NCBI RefSeq assembly: GCF_035555955.1
Contig: NZ_DATMGA010000016.1
Span: 124,001-188,000 of the forward strand
Direction: 5' to 3'
DNA: 64,000 nucleotides
Source: Eoetvoesia sp035555955
Lineage (GTDB): Bacteria > Pseudomonadota > Gammaproteobacteria > Burkholderiales > Burkholderiaceae_B
Below are positions 8,209 through 18,017 of this stretch, in pieces. Under the pieces are notes generated by a model that worked only from the letters and a program-made list of their open reading frames with translations, did no database searches and was not told the origin of the DNA. The position numbers and the translations under genes are program-made. Position 1 is the first letter of the stretch, and each line of letters starts with the position of its first letter.

Positions 8209-9156
8209 ATGGCAAAGAATGGAAAGGTAAAGGTGGCGATCATCGGCTCCGGCAATATCGGCACCGACTTGATGATCAAGGTGTTGCGCAATGCGCAACA
8301 CCTTGAAATGGGCGCGATGGTGGGCATCGACCCGGCTTCGGACGGGTTGGCCCGCGCGCAGCGGATGGGGGTTGCGGCCACATCGGACGGCATCGACGGC
8401 CTGGTGGCCATGCCCGATTTCGCGGATATCCGCATCGTGTTCGACGCCACGTCGGCGGGCGCCCATGCGCGCCACAACGAGGTCCTGCAAAAGCATGGCG
8501 TGCAGGTCATCGACCTCACGCCCGCGGCCATCGGGCCTTATGTCATCCCGTCCATCAATCTGGACGAGAAGCTGGACGCGACGAACATCAATATGGTGAC
8601 TTGCGGCGGGCAGGCCACGATTCCCATCGTCAAGGCGGTGTCGCGCGTGGCCAAGGTGCATTACGCGGAAATCGTGGCGTCCATTTCCAGCCGCTCGGCC
8701 GGCCCCGGCACGCGCGCCAATATCGACGAATTCACCGAAACCACGTCCAGGGCCATCCAGGTTCTGGGCGGGGCCACGCGGGGCAAGGCGATCATCGTGC
8801 TGAATCCGGCCGAGCCGCCGCTCATCATGCGCGACACCGTGTTCACCTTGTCCGAACCGGGCGACCAGGCCGCCATCGAGGCCAGCATCCAGGAAATGGT
8901 CGCCAGCGTGCAGGCCTACGTGCCGGGCTACCGCCTGAAGCAGGAGGTGCAGTTCGACCTCTATGACGAAAGCCATCCCCTGAATGTGCCGGGGCTGGGC
9001 AAGCTGGCCGGCCTGAAGACCTCGGTGTTCCTCGAGGTGGAAGGCGCGGCGCATTACCTGCCGGCCTACGCGGGCAATCTGGACATCATGACGTCGGCGG
9101 CGCTGGCCTGCGCCGAGCGGCTGGCCTCGACCCGCCTGGCGGATGTGGCGGCCTAG
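8209..9156 (+). CDS. dmpF: Acetaldehyde dehydrogenase, CoA-acylating
   Basis: 315 residues from ATG 8209, which has an AAGGAAAA site upstream; the frame is open far upstream but overlaps the decarboxylase gene. An N-terminal Rossmann motif (IIGSGNIGTD) binds NAD, and the catalytic Cys lies in NMVTCGGQATIPIV. The protein converts acetaldehyde plus CoA to acetyl-CoA and normally forms a channelled heterotetramer with the aldolase encoded 16 bases downstream. It is the last carbon-releasing step of the meta pathway. Confidence 0.93.
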   Translation: MAKNGKVKVAIIGSGNIGTDLMIKVLRNAQHLEMGAMVGIDPASDGLARAQRMGVAATSDGIDGLVAMPDFADIRIVFDATSAGAHARHNEVLQKHGVQVIDLTPAAIGPYVIPSINLDEKLDATNINMVTCGGQATIPIVKAVSRVAKVHYAEIVASISSRSAGPGTRANIDEFTETTSRAIQVLGGATRGKAIIVLNPAEPPLIMRDTVFTLSEPGDQAAIEASIQEMVASVQAYVPGYRLKQEVQFDLYDESHPLNVPGLGKLAGLKTSVFLEVEGAAHYLPAYAGNLDIMTSAALACAERLASTRLADVAA

Positions 9157-9171
9157 TACGGGAGAATCGAA

Positions 9172-10191
9172 ATGAGCACTAAAAAACTGTATATCTCTGA
9201 TGTGACGCTGCGCGACGGCAGCCATGCCATCCGGCACCAGTACAGCATCGCCAACGTCAAGCAGATCGCCAAGGCGCTGGACGAGGCCCGGGTCGATTCC
9301 ATCGAGGTCGCGCATGGCGACGGCCTGGCCGGTTCGAGTTTCAACTACGGCTTCGGCGCGCATACCGACCTGGAGTGGATCGCGGCGGTGGCCGAAACGG
9401 TCAAGCACGCCAAGGTCACCACCTTGCTGCTGCCGGGCGTGGGCACGGTGCACGATTTGCGCGCCGCCTACGATGCCGGCGCGCGCGTGGTGCGCATCGC
9501 CACCCATTGCACCGAGGCCGACATTTCCAAGCAGCATATCGAATATGCGCGCGAGCTGGGCATGGATACCGTGGGCTTCCTGATGATGAGCCACATGAAC
9601 GCGCCCGACAAGCTGGCGCAGCAGGCCAAGCTCATGGAAAGCTATGGCGCGACTTGCGTGTACGTGGTCGACTCGGGCGGCGCCCTGAACATGAACGACG
9701 TGCGCGACCGCTTCCGCGCGTTCAAGGACGTGCTCAAGCCCGAAACCGAAACGGGCATTCATGCGCACCACAACCTGTCCCTGGGCGTGGCCAATTCCAT
9801 CGTGGCGGTCGAGGAAGGGTGCGACCGCGTCGACGCCAGCCTGGCCGGGATGGGGGCGGGCGCGGGCAATGCGCCGCTGGAAGTGTTCATCGCGGCGGCC
9901 GAGCGCCTGGGCTGGAACCACGGCTGCGATTTGTACAAGCTGATGGACGCGGCCGACGACATCGTGCGTCCTTTGCAGGATCGTCCTGTGCGGGTGGACC
10001 GCGAGACGCTGGCGCTGGGCTATGCCGGCGTCTATTCCAGTTTTCTTCGGCATGCGGAAGCCGCCGGCGAAAAGTACGGGCTGAAGACCGTCGACATTCT
10101 GGTCGAGCTGGGACGCCGCCGCATGGTGGGCGGCCAGGAGGACATGATCGTCGACGTCGCCCTGGATCTTTTGCAAAAGCAGCCTGGCTGA
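9172..10191 (+). CDS. dmpG: 4-hydroxy-2-oxovalerate aldolase
   Basis: 339 residues. The DRE-TIM start motif VTLRDGSHAIRHQY carries the metal/catalytic residues, with His-x-His (GIHAHHNLSLG) later in the barrel as the manganese site. It splits 4-hydroxy-2-oxovalerate into pyruvate and acetaldehyde; the acetaldehyde is channelled to the upstream dehydrogenase. The gene closes the enzyme part of the operon, and 53 bases separate it from the transporter genes. Confidence 0.94.
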   Translation: MSTKKLYISDVTLRDGSHAIRHQYSIANVKQIAKALDEARVDSIEVAHGDGLAGSSFNYGFGAHTDLEWIAAVAETVKHAKVTTLLLPGVGTVHDLRAAYDAGARVVRIATHCTEADISKQHIEYARELGMDTVGFLMMSHMNAPDKLAQQAKLMESYGATCVYVVDSGGALNMNDVRDRFRAFKDVLKPETETGIHAHHNLSLGVANSIVAVEEGCDRVDASLAGMGAGAGNAPLEVFIAAAERLGWNHGCDLYKLMDAADDIVRPLQDRPVRVDRETLALGYAGVYSSFLRHAEAAGEKYGLKTVDILVELGRRRMVGGQEDMIVDVALDLLQKQPG

Positions 10192-10244
10192 TTGCGACAG
10201 TAAAGCCTTACCTCAACAGAAAACCAAAATCTCAGGAGACACGA

Positions 10245-11411
10245 ATGAAGAAAGTGACAAGCGCCGTATTTTTGGCTGGATCCGTGCTGGCCGCGGCATC
10301 GGCCCATGCCGATGTGACCGTGGGCTTTTCGGGGGTGATGTCCGGCCCCGCGGCGGTTCTGGGCCAGGACCAGCACGACGGGTTCATGCTCGCCATCGAG
10401 CAGCTGGGCGGCAAATTCGGCGACCAGAAGGTCAACGTGGTCAGCGAGGACGATCAGCTCAAGCCCGACGTCGGCGCCCAGATCATGCAAAAGTTCATCG
10501 AGCGCGACAAGGTCGACGCCATCGTCGGACTGGGCTTTTCCAATGTCCTCATGGCCGAACTGCGCCGCGTCAAAGAGTCCGGCGTGCCGGCGCTTGCCAC
10601 CAACGCTGGGCCGGCGCCCGTCGCGGGCAAGCTGTGCTCGAAAAACCTGTTCGGCCTGGCCTGGCAAAACGACACCATGTCCGAAGCCATGGGGCAGTAT
10701 GTGCAGGATCTTGGCCTGAAGTCGGCCTATCTGATGGCGCCAAGCTACCAGGCCGGCAAGGACAAGCTGGGCGGCTTCAAGCGCTATTACAAAGGCAAGA
10801 TCGTCAAAGAGGTCTATACCCCGCTTGGTCAGCTGGACTATTCCGCCGAAATCTCCAACCTGCAAGCCGCCAAGCCTGACGCGCTGTTCGTGTTCTACCC
10901 CGGTGGATTGGGCATCAACTTTGTCCGGCAGTTGGGCCAAGCCGGTCTGATGGGGCATTTGCCCTTCTTCTCCGAGGGCGCCATCGACTCCAACACGCTG
11001 GTCGCTTTGAAGACGCAAGCTGCCGGATCCATCTACGGCGCAACCTGGTCGCCCGTTCTGGATAACGCCCAGAATAAGAAGTTCGTCAAGGCGTTCCAGG
11101 AAAAGTACGGGCACACACCGTCCGAGTACGCTGCCAATGCCTACGATGCCGCCTATCTCCTGGATGCGGCCGTGCGCAAGGTCAAGGGCAATGTGTCCGA
11201 CCGGGCGGCATTCGTGGCGGCCGTCAAAGAGGCTGGCTCCACCTTCCCTACGGTACGTGGGAAATTCGCCTTCAACACCAATAACATGCCCATCCAGAAC
11301 GTGTATGCGTTCAAGGCGGTCAAAGAGGGCGATCAGATCGCTGTGAAGAAGCTGGCAACGGTGTTCACTGATCACCAGGACGCCTACGTGAGCAAGTGCG
11401 ACTTGAAGTAG
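10245..11411 (+). CDS. ABC transporter substrate-binding protein (LivK-like)
   Basis: 388 residues from ATG 10245, after a TCAGGAGACACGA site. A signal peptide of about 23 residues ends Ala-Ser-Ala-His-Ala, followed by DVTVGFSGVMSGPAAVLGQDQ, typical of periplasmic-binding-protein type 1 proteins. It heads a complete LivHMGF set on the same strand directly after the catabolic genes, so it probably captures the aromatic acid used by the operon. It is distinct from the binding protein at 1294. Confidence 0.88.
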   Translation: MKKVTSAVFLAGSVLAAASAHADVTVGFSGVMSGPAAVLGQDQHDGFMLAIEQLGGKFGDQKVNVVSEDDQLKPDVGAQIMQKFIERDKVDAIVGLGFSNVLMAELRRVKESGVPALATNAGPAPVAGKLCSKNLFGLAWQNDTMSEAMGQYVQDLGLKSAYLMAPSYQAGKDKLGGFKRYYKGKIVKEVYTPLGQLDYSAEISNLQAAKPDALFVFYPGGLGINFVRQLGQAGLMGHLPFFSEGAIDSNTLVALKTQAAGSIYGATWSPVLDNAQNKKFVKAFQEKYGHTPSEYAANAYDAAYLLDAAVRKVKGNVSDRAAFVAAVKEAGSTFPTVRGKFAFNTNNMPIQNVYAFKAVKEGDQIAVKKLATVFTDHQDAYVSKCDLK

Positions 11412-11478
11412 CTAAAAGGGGGTTGGGGCGCGCAGCCTGGTTCGGCCGTGCGCCTTGCCTTCAAGACGGAAGTCATCA

Positions 11479-12399
11479 ATGAATAGTTCACTGTTTCTGT
11501 CCCAGTTGCTCAACGGCCTGCAACTGGGGGTTCTGCTGTTCTTGCTGTCGTCGGGGCTGACCCTGATCTTCGGCATCATGAACTTCATCAACCTGGCGCA
11601 CGGCTCGCTGTACATGGTGGGCGCCTTCATCGGCGCAGCCACCTACAACGCCAGCGGCTCCTTCCTGTTTTCGGTGGCGGCCGCCATGGCCTCCGCGGCC
11701 ATCGTGGGGGCGCTCATCGAGCACCTGGTGGCGCGGCCGCTGTACCGCTACGATCATTTGTATCAAGTGCTGGCCACGTTCGGGCTGATGATGTTCTTCA
11801 ATGAACTGGCCATCGTCATATGGGGCAACCGGCCGTATTTCGTCGAGATCCCGCAATTCATCCGCGGCGCCGTCACCATTTTCGGCGCGCCGTATCCTGT
11901 TTACCGCCTGCTGATCATCGCGATCGGCATCGTGGTGGCGTTCGGCGCATGGTTCCTCATCCAGAGGACGCGGTTCGGCATGCTGACCCGCGCCGGCGCC
12001 ACCAGTTCCGCCATGGTCAGCGTCCTGGGTGTGAATATCGATCTGCTCAAGAAGGCCCTGTTCATGCTGGGCGCCGCCCTGAGCGGGCTGGCGGGAACGC
12101 TGGCCGGCCCCATACTCTCGGTGCAGTCGGGCATGGGCGACCCGGTGCTCATCCTGGCCCTGGTGGTGATCGTGGTCGGCGGCATCGGTTCCATACGGGG
12201 CGCCTTGTTCGCCGCCATCGTCATCGCCATCATCGACACACTGGGCAGGGCGTATCTGCCGTTCCTGCTGGGCCTGGTGCTGCCGCCGTCCGCGGCCAAC
12301 ACAACGGGAAATGCCGTGGCATCCATGCTCATCTACATTCTCATGGCCTTCGTTCTGGCCTTCAGGCCGCACGGCATCATGGTTTCCGCCAAGCGTTAG
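11479..12399 (+). CDS. livH: Branched-chain-type ABC transporter permease, LivH family
   Basis: 306 residues, strongly hydrophobic, with about eight membrane helices and the family signature GLTLIFGIMNFINLAHGSLYM near the N-terminus. ATG 11479 has GGAAG seven bases upstream and gives the usual short N-terminal tail. It forms the inner-membrane channel together with the LivM-type permease encoded 27 bases downstream. Confidence 0.9.
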   Translation: MNSSLFLSQLLNGLQLGVLLFLLSSGLTLIFGIMNFINLAHGSLYMVGAFIGAATYNASGSFLFSVAAAMASAAIVGALIEHLVARPLYRYDHLYQVLATFGLMMFFNELAIVIWGNRPYFVEIPQFIRGAVTIFGAPYPVYRLLIIAIGIVVAFGAWFLIQRTRFGMLTRAGATSSAMVSVLGVNIDLLKKALFMLGAALSGLAGTLAGPILSVQSGMGDPVLILALVVIVVGGIGSIRGALFAAIVIAIIDTLGRAYLPFLLGLVLPPSAANTTGNAVASMLIYILMAFVLAFRPHGIMVSAKR

Positions 12400-12426
12400 C
12401 GGCAGGCGGCAAGGAAGGAATCGATC

Positions 12427-13425
12427 ATGTTTAGAGTGAAATCCGTAATCTGGATAGCGGCCCTGTTTTTCGTGCTGGCCTGCATCCCGTTCGTGGCGCA
12501 TGCGCTGGACGAACCGTTCTACGTCACGTTCTTCGCGCGCGTGCTGGTCTATGCATTGGCTGCTTGCGCCCTGAACGTCGTGCTGGGCCTGGCGGGCCTG
12601 GTCAGCTTCGGGCATGCCATGTTCATCGGCCTGGGCTGCTACACCGTGGGAATACTCAGCTACTACGGCATCGACAATGGCTGGATTCAACTGCTGGTGT
12701 GCATTGCCGCCTGCGTGGTGGTGGGCGTGCTGGTCGGCACGGTCTGCCTGCGCACCTCGGGCATCGGCTTCATCATGATCACCCTGGCTTTTTCGCAGAT
12801 GCTGTATTTCCTGATGATCAGCCTGACGGAATTCGGCGGCGACGACGGCCTGAATATCTACGCGCCCAGCGATTTCGGGTTTTTCCAGCTCGACGGCAGC
12901 AGCGAGGTGTATTGGGCGGCATGGGCGCTGTTGCTGGCGCTGGCCGTGTTCCTGTTGCGGTTCCGGGTGTCGCCCTTCGGCATGGTGCTGCGCGCCACGC
13001 ACATCAATCCGCGGCGGGTGGATGCGTTCGGCTACTCGGTGTTCGGGGTGCAACTGGCGTCCTACGTCATGTCCGGCGTCATCACGGGCATCGCGGGGTT
13101 CCTGCTGGCCAACCTCACCGCCTTCGCTTCTCCCAGCTATATCGCCTGGCATGTTTCGGGCGAACTGATCGTCATGGTCGTGATCGGCGGCATCGGCGCG
13201 GTGACCGGCCCCATCGTCGGCGCCCTGGCTTTCCTGGTGATGGAAGACGTGCTCAAGGGCTGGACCTCGCACTGGATGCTGATAATGGGGCCGATCATCG
13301 TGCTGATCGCCTTGCTGGGCAGAAACCAGTTCGCCTGGCTGAAGGCCTGCCTGAAAAGGCCGGCGCCCTCGGCCGGCCCCGCGCGCCCCATCGCCAGCAG
13401 TTCCGTTGCGGGAGAAAGCCTATGA
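12427..13425 (+). CDS. livM: Branched-chain-type ABC transporter permease, LivM family
   Basis: 332 residues with an N-terminal signal-anchor-like helix and about nine further membrane segments. The LivM motifs LNVVLGLAGLVSFGHAMFIGLG and GGDDGLN are present. Its last four bases (ATGA) overlap the start of the ATPase gene, so production of the two is coupled. Partner of the LivH permease upstream. The C-terminal tail is Pro/Ala/Ser-rich and longer than usual, with no assigned role. Confidence 0.9.
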   Translation: MFRVKSVIWIAALFFVLACIPFVAHALDEPFYVTFFARVLVYALAACALNVVLGLAGLVSFGHAMFIGLGCYTVGILSYYGIDNGWIQLLVCIAACVVVGVLVGTVCLRTSGIGFIMITLAFSQMLYFLMISLTEFGGDDGLNIYAPSDFGFFQLDGSSEVYWAAWALLLALAVFLLRFRVSPFGMVLRATHINPRRVDAFGYSVFGVQLASYVMSGVITGIAGFLLANLTAFASPSYIAWHVSGELIVMVVIGGIGAVTGPIVGALAFLVMEDVLKGWTSHWMLIMGPIIVLIALLGRNQFAWLKACLKRPAPSAGPARPIASSSVAGESL

Positions 13426-14189
13426 ACGCCGCGGCGAATCCCCTTGCGCTGCGCACCAGCGGGCTGGTGCGCTATTTTGGCGGGCTGAAGGCGACCAACG
13501 ATGTTTCCTTCGATATCGCTCCCGGCGAACTGCGGGCCATCATCGGGCCCAACGGTGCCGGCAAGACCACGCTCATCAACCTGCTGACGGGCGAGCTGTC
13601 GGCTCATGAAGGCCGGATATTCATCGGCAGCAACGACGTCACGGCCCAGCCCATTCAACAGCGCGTCGGGCTGGGGCTGCTGCGCTCGTACCAGATCACC
13701 TCGGTGTTCGACGCCTTCACCGTCTACGAGAACGTATGCCTGGCGGCCCGGCGCAAGCAGGGCCTGGGCTTTGCCGTGTGGAAGCCATTGACCGGCTATC
13801 GCGACATCGCCGACAAGGCGCTGCGTGTGATCCAGGACTGCCATTTGGGCGACGTGGCGCATGTCACCGCCGACAACCTGGCCTATGGGCAGCGGCGGCA
13901 GCTGGAAATCGCCATGGCCCTGGCGGCCGACCCGCGCATCCTGCTGCTGGATGAACCCATGGCGGGAATGAGCTCTGCCGAAGGCGCCGCCGCCGTTGAA
14001 ATGCTGCGTTCGCTCAAAGGCAAATACACCATTTTATTGGTCGAGCACGACATGAACGCCGTTTTCGCGCTGGCCGACCGCATCAGCGTCCTGGTGTACG
14101 GAAGCATCGTGGCCACAGGCACCGTCGAAGAAATCCGCAACCACCCCGAAGTCCGCCGCGCCTATCTGGGCGATGACGAGGACGCTTGA
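13422..14189 (+). CDS. livG: ABC transporter ATP-binding protein, LivG family
   Basis: 255 residues from the ATG at 13422, overlapping livM by four bases. Intact nucleotide-binding motifs: Walker A GPNGAGKTT, signature-equivalent LAYGQRRQLEIAMAL, Walker B ILLLDEPMAGM, and switch His in LLVEHDMNAVF. LivG-type ATPases pair with LivF-type ATPases to power import. This one appears fully competent, in contrast with its LivF partner. Confidence 0.92.
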   Translation: MNAAANPLALRTSGLVRYFGGLKATNDVSFDIAPGELRAIIGPNGAGKTTLINLLTGELSAHEGRIFIGSNDVTAQPIQQRVGLGLLRSYQITSVFDAFTVYENVCLAARRKQGLGFAVWKPLTGYRDIADKALRVIQDCHLGDVAHVTADNLAYGQRRQLEIAMALAADPRILLLDEPMAGMSSAEGAAAVEMLRSLKGKYTILLVEHDMNAVFALADRISVLVYGSIVATGTVEEIRNHPEVRRAYLGDDEDA

Positions 14190-14206
14190 ATACAGGAGCC
14201 CCGGGC

Positions 14207-14889
<683 letters not shown>

Positions 14890-14905
<16 letters not shown>

Positions 14906-15930
14906 GCCGGAGCCTGCCGTTCGCCATCGATCATTTTTTCCAGCTTGCGGCGCGCGCGCACTGCGCCGGCATCGGTTGTCAGCAAAACAGGACCCAGACC
15001 GAATAGATCGTCGGTGCCCATGGCCATTTGTTGTTCGCGTAGCATGGGTTTGTCTTGGTTGCCGAAGGCATTGAGCATGGCCGCCTGGCGTTTGGCGTTG
15101 ACGTCTTCATCATCCATGAGAAATTGCCGGGTCAGCCAGAAGAAGTAGTGCGAGGTGCCGGCGGTTTCCGGCGTGGCGATGTGGGCGTTGTGGGTCAGCA
15201 GGCCCTGCTCGTAAGGCTGCCCCGTTGGCACGATGGCGATGTCCAGCTTCATGGTGGCCGGAGCCTGCCAGTGCACTTGGGTTCGGAAATCCACCGCCTG
15301 ACCTGGTTGCGGCAGGTATTGGTCATAGGCCGGCAGGGCTTTTTCGTTGTTGTTTTCCCAGGTGATGCATAGGCCGTCTCCGGCTTCCTCAACGGCTGGC
15401 TTCGAGCGGGTGAAGGCGCCGCCGCCTACCGACTCGGGGTGCAGGAAATCGGCATGACTGAGATCCATGACATTGTCGGCGATCAGCTTGTAATTGGATT
15501 CCGTCCATAAATAGCCGCGTGATGCCGCACTGGGTTTGACGGCGTGCATGAAGCTGAAATCAGGAATTGTATGGGGGGTGGCTTGGGCTTCTTCGCCCAT
15601 CCATATCCAGATAACGCCGTGCCGCTCGATGACGGCATAGGCCTTTACGCGAGCGGCCTTGGGGATATTGCCGTGGGGGTTGCGCGTACAGGCTCCCGAG
15701 CAGTCGAACTCCAGCCCGTGATAGGCGCACTGGATGGCATCGCCAGTGATGCGGCCAAGATGCAACGGCACGAAGCGGTGGGGGCAGCGGTCGTGCAGGG
15801 CGGCAATCGCGCTGTCGGCGCGGCGATAGAAGGCGATAGGCTCATCGAGCAGAGTTCGATGAAAGATTTCGCCTGGTTGCACGTCGTCGGCCCATGCGGC
15901 CATGTACCAGGTATTGCGCAGATAGTCCAT
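14890..15930 (-). CDS. Rieske non-heme iron oxygenase, vanillate O-demethylase oxygenase (VanA)-like
   Basis: 346 residues. The Rieske [2Fe-2S] ligands are seen as CPHR and CAYHGL in the first 75 residues. The mononuclear iron site follows in the middle as DNVMDLSHADFLH, with a later Asp in NAFGNQDKP as candidate third ligand. The closest known type is VanA, which removes the methyl from vanillate, but related enzymes act on many aromatic acids. No VanB-type ferredoxin reductase gene is next to it, so electrons must come from a partner elsewhere. The divergent LysR gene at 16031 is the likely regulator. Confidence 0.85.
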
Positions 15931-15977
15931 GTCGATCCTCCTTGTCGTAGTTCATGGATCAACTGTAGCGATTGTCA

Positions 15978-16000
15978 TAGAATGTTAGAAGCAAATTCTA
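15978..16000. promoter_or_regulatory. Candidate LysR binding site between the Rieske oxygenase and lysR genes
   Basis: TAGAAT (15978-15983) and ATTCTA (15995-16000) form a perfect inverted repeat separated by 11 bases, exactly the T-N11-A geometry of LysR-type boxes. It lies about 50 bases before the oxygenase start and 30 bases before the regulator's TTG start, so it can serve both activation of the oxygenase gene and autorepression. Confidence 0.6.
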
Positions 16001-16030
16001 GTTATTCACACTATTTGATTTATTTATACT

Positions 16031-16981
16031 TTGTCCATCGATCTCAATCTTTTGCGGGTGCTGCTGGCGGTTTATGAAACCGGCAATGTCACCCTGGCAG
16101 CGTCGAGCCTCAATATGAGCCAACCGGCGGCCAGCGCCGCTTTGGGGCGCCTGCGCCGGGCCTTTGGCGACCCGCTCTTCGTCAGGCGCGATCTACGCAT
16201 GGAGCCTACGCCACTGGCGCAAAGCATCATCAGAAAAACACGCGAGGTCATCGATGTCATTGACCACGACATTCTGTCTCCCGCGCAGTTCGAGCCGCGG
16301 CATTATTCGGGCGAGTTCTGTTTTTGCCTGACCGAAGTGGGCGAGGTCGTGCTGTTGCCGATGCTGCATCAGCGGATCAAGCAATTGGCGCCGGCAGCCA
16401 GGCTAAGGTCGATCAGCTTGAACCCGCGCGATCTCGATGACGCCTTGCGTGATGGACGGGTGGATCTGGCAATCGGCTATTTTCCCGATTTGACTGGTGC
16501 CGACATGTATCAGCAAAGACTGTTTTCTCATGATCTGGCATGCGTAGTTCGTTTGGGTCACAGAATTCGCGGCATGCGCATGACGATGAAGCAATTCTCC
16601 TCCGCCGAGCATTTGTTGGTGCGCGACGGCAGCCGCAGCCTGGAAATGTACGAGCAGCATCTCGTCGATCATGGGATAGAGCGCCGCATTGCCATGCAGA
16701 CCTCGCATTACATGAGCGTTCCCGCTTTGGTCGAGCAGTCCGATTTCGTAGTGGTGCTGCCCCGTACGATTGCGCAGATGTTCGCCAGTGGCGGCAATAT
16801 CCGGGTCGTGGGCGCTCCGGCCGATATTCCTCGCTACGATCTGAAGCAGTATTGGCACAGGCGCTTTAACAATGACTCCCGCAACAAATGGCTCAGGGGC
16901 GTGGTTTTCGAGGCGTTCGAGGGCTTTCTTGCCGATTCCGCGCCGTCAGGGAAAGCGGAACGAGGTGGAGCGCCGACGTAA
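16031..16981 (+). CDS. LysR-family transcriptional regulator
   Basis: 316 residues. An N-terminal winged helix (LLRVLLAVYETGNVTLAASSLNMSQPAASAALGRLRRAFGDPLFVRR, here cited in part) is followed by a substrate-binding domain with the usual LPRTIAQMFA segment. A stop codon lies at 16016 and the first usable start is TTG 16031, which gives the normal MSIDLNLLRVLL beginning; no ATG is available before the helix-turn-helix. Divergent from the Rieske oxygenase gene, with a perfect LysR-type inverted repeat between them. Confidence 0.88.
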   Translation: MSIDLNLLRVLLAVYETGNVTLAASSLNMSQPAASAALGRLRRAFGDPLFVRRDLRMEPTPLAQSIIRKTREVIDVIDHDILSPAQFEPRHYSGEFCFCLTEVGEVVLLPMLHQRIKQLAPAARLRSISLNPRDLDDALRDGRVDLAIGYFPDLTGADMYQQRLFSHDLACVVRLGHRIRGMRMTMKQFSSAEHLLVRDGSRSLEMYEQHLVDHGIERRIAMQTSHYMSVPALVEQSDFVVVLPRTIAQMFASGGNIRVVGAPADIPRYDLKQYWHRRFNNDSRNKWLRGVVFEAFEGFLADSAPSGKAERGGAPT

Positions 16982-17012
16982 TGACTAGGAGGCGGCTTTG
17001 CTCAGCGGGCAT

Positions 17013-17077
17013 GGCCGGCAGCTTATGGATTATATTGTTAGGCTTGACTCAATAATATCTGGACGTGGCTGCCGGCC
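17013..17077. promoter_or_regulatory. Nested inverted repeat upstream of the hydrolase-bioAFD group
   Basis: Outer arms GGCCGGCAGC (17013-17022) and GCTGCCGGCC (17068-17077) are perfect complements. Between them lies an AT-rich inner pair, GATTATATTG (17028-17037 region) against CAATAATATC (17050-17059), matching at most positions. The structure sits 60 bases before the hydrolase start and after the lysR stop. It could be an operator for the downstream genes, a transcript hairpin, or both. Confidence 0.45.
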
Positions 17078-17139
17078 CGCGCCTTGCTGTCGCGCGGCGG
17101 CGCCCCGTATCGGTTCGAAAAATCAATGGAGAATGGTGT

Positions 17140-18003
17140 ATGTCGAGTATCAGCGGTGTGGTGCAAGGAAGGGTTCAGTGCCCGTCCGATCTCAGCGAGG
17201 CGAACTATAACCTGCAGAAGGCGTTTCCGGATTTTGCCGAGACGCTGGGCCGCTGGCGCAGCAGCAGCCGCGAAGTCCTGCAAAAGCTGACGCCTTCCGT
17301 CGACATTCCCTATGGCGACAAGCCGCTGCAGAACCTGGATTTCTACCGCGCGGCGGCCGTCAACACGCCCTTGCTGGTTTTCGTCCATGGCGGGTATTGG
17401 CAGGGCGGGGACAAGAACGACGTGGGTTTCATTGCCGCGCCTTATGTCCAGGCCGGCATCAGCGTGGCCGTCATCAACTATTCGCTGGCGCCGGCGGCCC
17501 GGGTCGAGGACATGGTCGCGGAAGTGCGCCAGGCCATTGCCTGGCTGCGCCAGAACGCCGAGCATCTTTCCGTGAACACCAGCCGCATCTCGTTGATGGG
17601 ACACTCGGCGGGCGGCCATCTGGTCGCCTCCATGATCGCCCAGGACGAAGAAGGGACGCGCTATCCCCATCTGGCCAATGTGTTCCCCGTCAGCGGCCTG
17701 TTCGACTTGCCGCCGCTGCTGCCTTCCTACGTGAATAACGCACTGTCGCTGGATCTTGCGCGGGCCGAGGCGCTAAGCCCCATTACCGGGTCGGGTCCGC
17801 GGGCGACCCGCGTCTACACCATCATCGGCGAACTGGAAACCACCCAACTGCACCTGCAGTCGTTCGCCCTGGCGCAGCGCTGGAAGCAGGTGCTGGCGCA
17901 CTATGTCGTGCCTGCCACGGATCACTTCACGGTGCTGGAAGCGCTGGGCGATCCGGCCTCCGTCTATGCCCAGGCGGTGATCCAGGCCATCAACGCCCAA
18001 TAA
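17140..18003 (+). CDS. Alpha/beta hydrolase, arylformamidase-like, leading the biotin genes
   Basis: 287 residues from ATG 17140, with GGAGA about eight bases upstream. The oxyanion-hole motif HGGYW starts at His83, and the nucleophile elbow GHSAGG places the catalytic Ser at 156; a late Asp/His pair (ATDHFTVLE) completes the triad. HGGYW is typical of kynurenine formamidase-like esterases. The stop is only 14 bases before the bioA start, so it looks like the first gene of a biotin operon. That raises the possibility of a BioH-like esterase releasing pimeloyl-ACP from its methyl ester; no sequence feature proves this. Confidence 0.8.
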   Translation: MSSISGVVQGRVQCPSDLSEANYNLQKAFPDFAETLGRWRSSSREVLQKLTPSVDIPYGDKPLQNLDFYRAAAVNTPLLVFVHGGYWQGGDKNDVGFIAAPYVQAGISVAVINYSLAPAARVEDMVAEVRQAIAWLRQNAEHLSVNTSRISLMGHSAGGHLVASMIAQDEEGTRYPHLANVFPVSGLFDLPPLLPSYVNNALSLDLARAEALSPITGSGPRATRVYTIIGELETTQLHLQSFALAQRWKQVLAHYVVPATDHFTVLEALGDPASVYAQAVIQAINAQ

Positions 18004-18017
18004 AGGTGGAGCAGTCC

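Noticed and set aside
3433..10191. 4-oxalocrotonate tautomerase gene expected in the meta operon
   Set aside because: No small Pro-1-type tautomerase frame is visible in the gaps; it must lie elsewhere or be dispensable.
8119..13272. Very long open frames on the minus strand opposite dmpF-dmpG (to 685 codons) and livH-livM (594 codons)
   Set aside because: They lie fully antisense to genes with clear families, have His/Arg/Gly-rich shadow composition, and no ribosome sites; typical of GC-rich coding DNA.
16998..17210. 70-codon open frame between lysR and the hydrolase gene
   Set aside because: Covers the nested palindrome, overlaps the hydrolase start in another frame and has no family resemblance.
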